Assembly (NCBI RefSeq): GCF_001189845.1
Contig: NZ_LFLZ01000010.1
Coordinates: 62,001-126,000 of the forward strand
DNA length: 64,000 nt
Reading direction: 5' to 3'
From: Bradyrhizobium tropiciagri
Lineage (GTDB): Bacteria; Pseudomonadota; Alphaproteobacteria; Rhizobiales; Xanthobacteraceae
Part shown: positions 63,201 through 64,000 of the stretch, one piece after another
Layout: each line of letters opens with the position of its first letter
How positions within the stretch are numbered: position 1 is the stretch's first letter
Program-made: the position numbers and the translations under genes
Notes under the pieces: model-generated
What the model was told of the DNA's origin: nothing
The model's database searches: none
The model's input: the letters and a program-made list of their open reading frames with translations, nothing else

Positions 63201-63615
63201 GCCCTATGCCAGTCTCGCCCATCTTCGAGTCGCGACCGATGGGATTTTCGAAAGGGGATTGAACGGGGCGGCGCTTAATGTTCGCGCTGACACGATGGAT
63301 ACGACGCTCTCCACTCTCGGCGTCTACGCAACCACCCGTTTTCAACTTGGCCAGATCGCCACGACTGCGCGAGCCGATATTGGCTGGCGTCGTGCCATAG
63401 GCGACCTCATTCCGCTGTCGACAGCCAGCTTTGCTGCGGGATCCAGCCCTTTTGCAGCTTCAGGCCTATCCATTGGAAAGGAAGTGGCACTCGTCGAATC
63501 CGGTTTGGACTTCCAGCTTTCGAGCAACAGCACCCTTGGCATCGCCTACCAGGGTCAGTTCGGTTCAGGCATCACCCAGAACGGACTGAATGCCACCTTC
63601 AATGTGAAGTTCTGA
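60202..63615 (+). CDS. Autotransporter with an N-terminal zinc-protease-like domain
   Basis: The 1137-residue protein has a short signal peptide (TITTIVLAASALLDSPSRA). An N-terminal domain of about 320 residues contains HEFAHQLGM at 170-178, an HExxH zinc motif extended by xxG, preceded by APVMI and flanked by CC and CSTC cysteine pairs. From about 350 to 830 there is a repetitive, asparagine and glycine rich passenger (beta-helix-like: GLHVYGSGNTVVQRADLL, GIRVDGENNHIMVPPGTRVYADG). The last 290 residues are an autotransporter beta-barrel (LQGYAAWASAFGGWTTQSGD, LMTGIDTPIFDDWRVGVLAGYS) ending in phenylalanine. It should be displayed on or released from the cell surface. Protease activity is inferred from the motif only. 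Confidence 0.88.
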   Translation: MKTKTITTIVLAASALLDSPSRAVETYDVRDSNGVSFIRARIFGPGDGPFCCDGGDEPAYSVRDLPQWEKDHSLAAIRYWAEIIRVKPGQSPAVVNIGGIQGNTAWASVQTSPDGENKVQAAVTGQNPGELNHGAHGMIAIGEMGFSSEAYIPSQLPMTPKIGLAPVMIHEFAHQLGMASTIDGYDGGRTEPISPYFPKAMNAWTNHLYDDNGKQARPGQVIYCSTCLNPAAEDVFDLRHDRGYFAGKHVGEVLAGAMPGIPVRVMTEDGRLDVPFVSHSELKNSLMSHQQYRNYTALMEAEIAAFQDIGYSIDRRNLFGYSIYGNGQNLINDNPFFARNADGTAYLPNTYNTASRGLGLHVYGSGNTVVQRADLLSKGAEGAGIRVDGENNHIMVPPGTRVYADGAYGRGVMFAYGKDHTLTQRGDVQALGEHGIAASFDFGNNAMGNDDEYRGSYIRTIGTKPAPMLSEIDGPLVSKFDLTGRLAGNHAAMYMSNNGYVGEINVMRGAMLSGHVLSDYNQVDENGAPRLTKLTFGLKPDANGHSTQEPDANFATRYDGNIVGRNNLSLQFGGGATTLTGNHEVYDASVAQAATLSGNGSYLLNASGRFTNSGAVAPLIGGLDNSIKVYGDYLQTSTGRLQVAVNDAGAFSHLVVNGNATLDGTLTITPQRGWYGNGFNVSSDQWLNATNLTGSFANVTTALQSPTLLASATAQGDNTYALTLSRPSDAYSRYGADANSRQVGAALDRVAGNATIGLHPLVAALDFSAPDGTAVTSGLRQLSPSIYASEQGRRVNDSFYARSAVYNRLEQAFGGAPTSAMAVMGYGPEQRRSRGNSASATGLVGPASSGPPSYDLQGYAAWASAFGGWTTQSGDSNGASTRSTISGLMTGIDTPIFDDWRVGVLAGYSRSTFKVGAASSSGRSDNYTFGTYAGTEWTVPEGAIAFRSGLAYTWHDLEMTRNVRFPGFNDNLISDYDAGTFQIFGELGYKIHLGKSSVIEPYASLAHLRVATDGIFERGLNGAALNVRADTMDTTLSTLGVYATTRFQLGQIATTARADIGWRRAIGDLIPLSTASFAAGSSPFAASGLSIGKEVALVESGLDFQLSSNSTLGIAYQGQFGSGITQNGLNATFNVKF

Positions 63616-63801
63616 TACGCACGCAATGCATTTCGGCCCGCGTACTGCACAGCAATGAGATCACGTTATTTCAATCCAGGTTTCCTCGACAAGAGGGGGG
63701 GCGCTTACGATCGAAGCTAGCCTGCCTGAACGCCGGTGCTGACGTCCGCGCGGGATGTCGGAGCGAACTCTCTTGAGGGCAAGCAGCATTTTTATCAACG
63801 C
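63616..63801. other. Short intergenic stretch
   Basis: Non-coding DNA between the autotransporter gene and the insertion-sequence end; nothing is recognised in it. Confidence 0.4.
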
Positions 63802-64000
63802 TGACTGCGGATTCCGATGATCTCGCCCGGGTGTACCGATTTGATCTCGCCCAGGATTCCGAGATGATCTCGCCCACCATTCCGATTTGATGTCGCCCGG
63901 GGCGCGAGGCATTCTGGCTGTTTGGTTTCTGGCATCGGTGAAGCCGCGGGGTCAACTTGAATCGCGGCTTGAGGCCCTTCTTCGTCTGCTGTTGGTCTGC
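63802..64000 (-). mobile_element. End of an IS21-like insertion sequence, partial
   Basis: From TG at 63802 there are four imperfect tandem copies of a 21-23 bp unit (ATTCCGAxxTGATCTCGCCC, at about 63811, 63834, 63855 and 63878). IS21-family elements carry multiple transposase-binding repeats of this kind at their ends and begin with TG. The DNA beyond 63900 continues out of the window. No complete transposase segment can be recognised in the 100 remaining bases. Confidence 0.65.

Noticed and set aside
1..64000. CRISPR arrays, tRNA and rRNA genes
   Set aside because: No array of regular direct repeats with spacers, no cloverleaf-like sequence and no rRNA stretch was noticed on reading. The 27 bp-spaced sites at 55459-55553 are operator palindromes, not CRISPR repeats.

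Overview
The window looks like part of the symbiosis island of a rhizobium, most probably Bradyrhizobium, with Mesorhizobium as the alternative. The main evidence is a complete rhizobial (Rhc-type) type III secretion system (T3SS) with its regulator TtsI, pilus and translocon proteins of the Nop family, several tts-box promoters, a VirK-like protein and effector genes scattered among decayed DNA. No nod, nif or tRNA gene was found here.

Layout. 0-22.4 kb is the T3SS. A minus-strand operon (nopC, nopA, SctD, SctX-like, SctY-like, rhcV, TPR lipoprotein) is driven by a tts box at 5.2 kb. nopX and an unrecognised candidate secreted protein follow, each with its own tts box. rhcC1 faces the plus-strand operon nopB-rhcJ-nolU-nolV-rhcN-rhcO-rhcQ-rhcR-rhcS-rhcT-rhcU. 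rhcC2, a CpaD-like lipoprotein and ttsI close the block. 22.4-42.7 kb is accessory DNA: a decayed effector and its intact paralogue with an ADP-ribosyltransferase-like signature, virK, a Pycsar-effector-like remnant, a radical SAM/SPASM enzyme, a cytochrome P450 with a small membrane protein, a 742-residue effector candidate, a secreted cysteine-rich mini-protein, a C48-protease remnant and an ABC exporter. 43.4-57.1 kb is a defence and addiction block: a Wadjet-type jetABCD operon, an AbiEi/AbiEii-type toxin-antitoxin pair, an MFS transporter and hipBA. 57.1-64 kb carries a decayed second copy of the MFS gene, an 1137-residue autotransporter with a zinc-protease motif, and the end of an IS21-like element.

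How it fits together. TtsI should activate the tts boxes and so coordinate building of the secretion machine (ring, export gate, ATPase, pilus, translocon) with effector production during nodulation. The intact ADP-ribosyltransferase-like gene, its decayed paralogue and the 742-residue gene are the effector candidates. The block beyond 43 kb looks like imported plasmid or phage defence plus stabilising toxin-antitoxin pairs.

A caution. Four important genes (rhcV, rhcJ, jetC, jetA) are each broken by a shift that one added base would repair, while their neighbours are intact. Sequencing or assembly error therefore has to be excluded before calling the T3SS or Wadjet inactive. All family names rest on reading motifs and gene order by eye; no database search was run.
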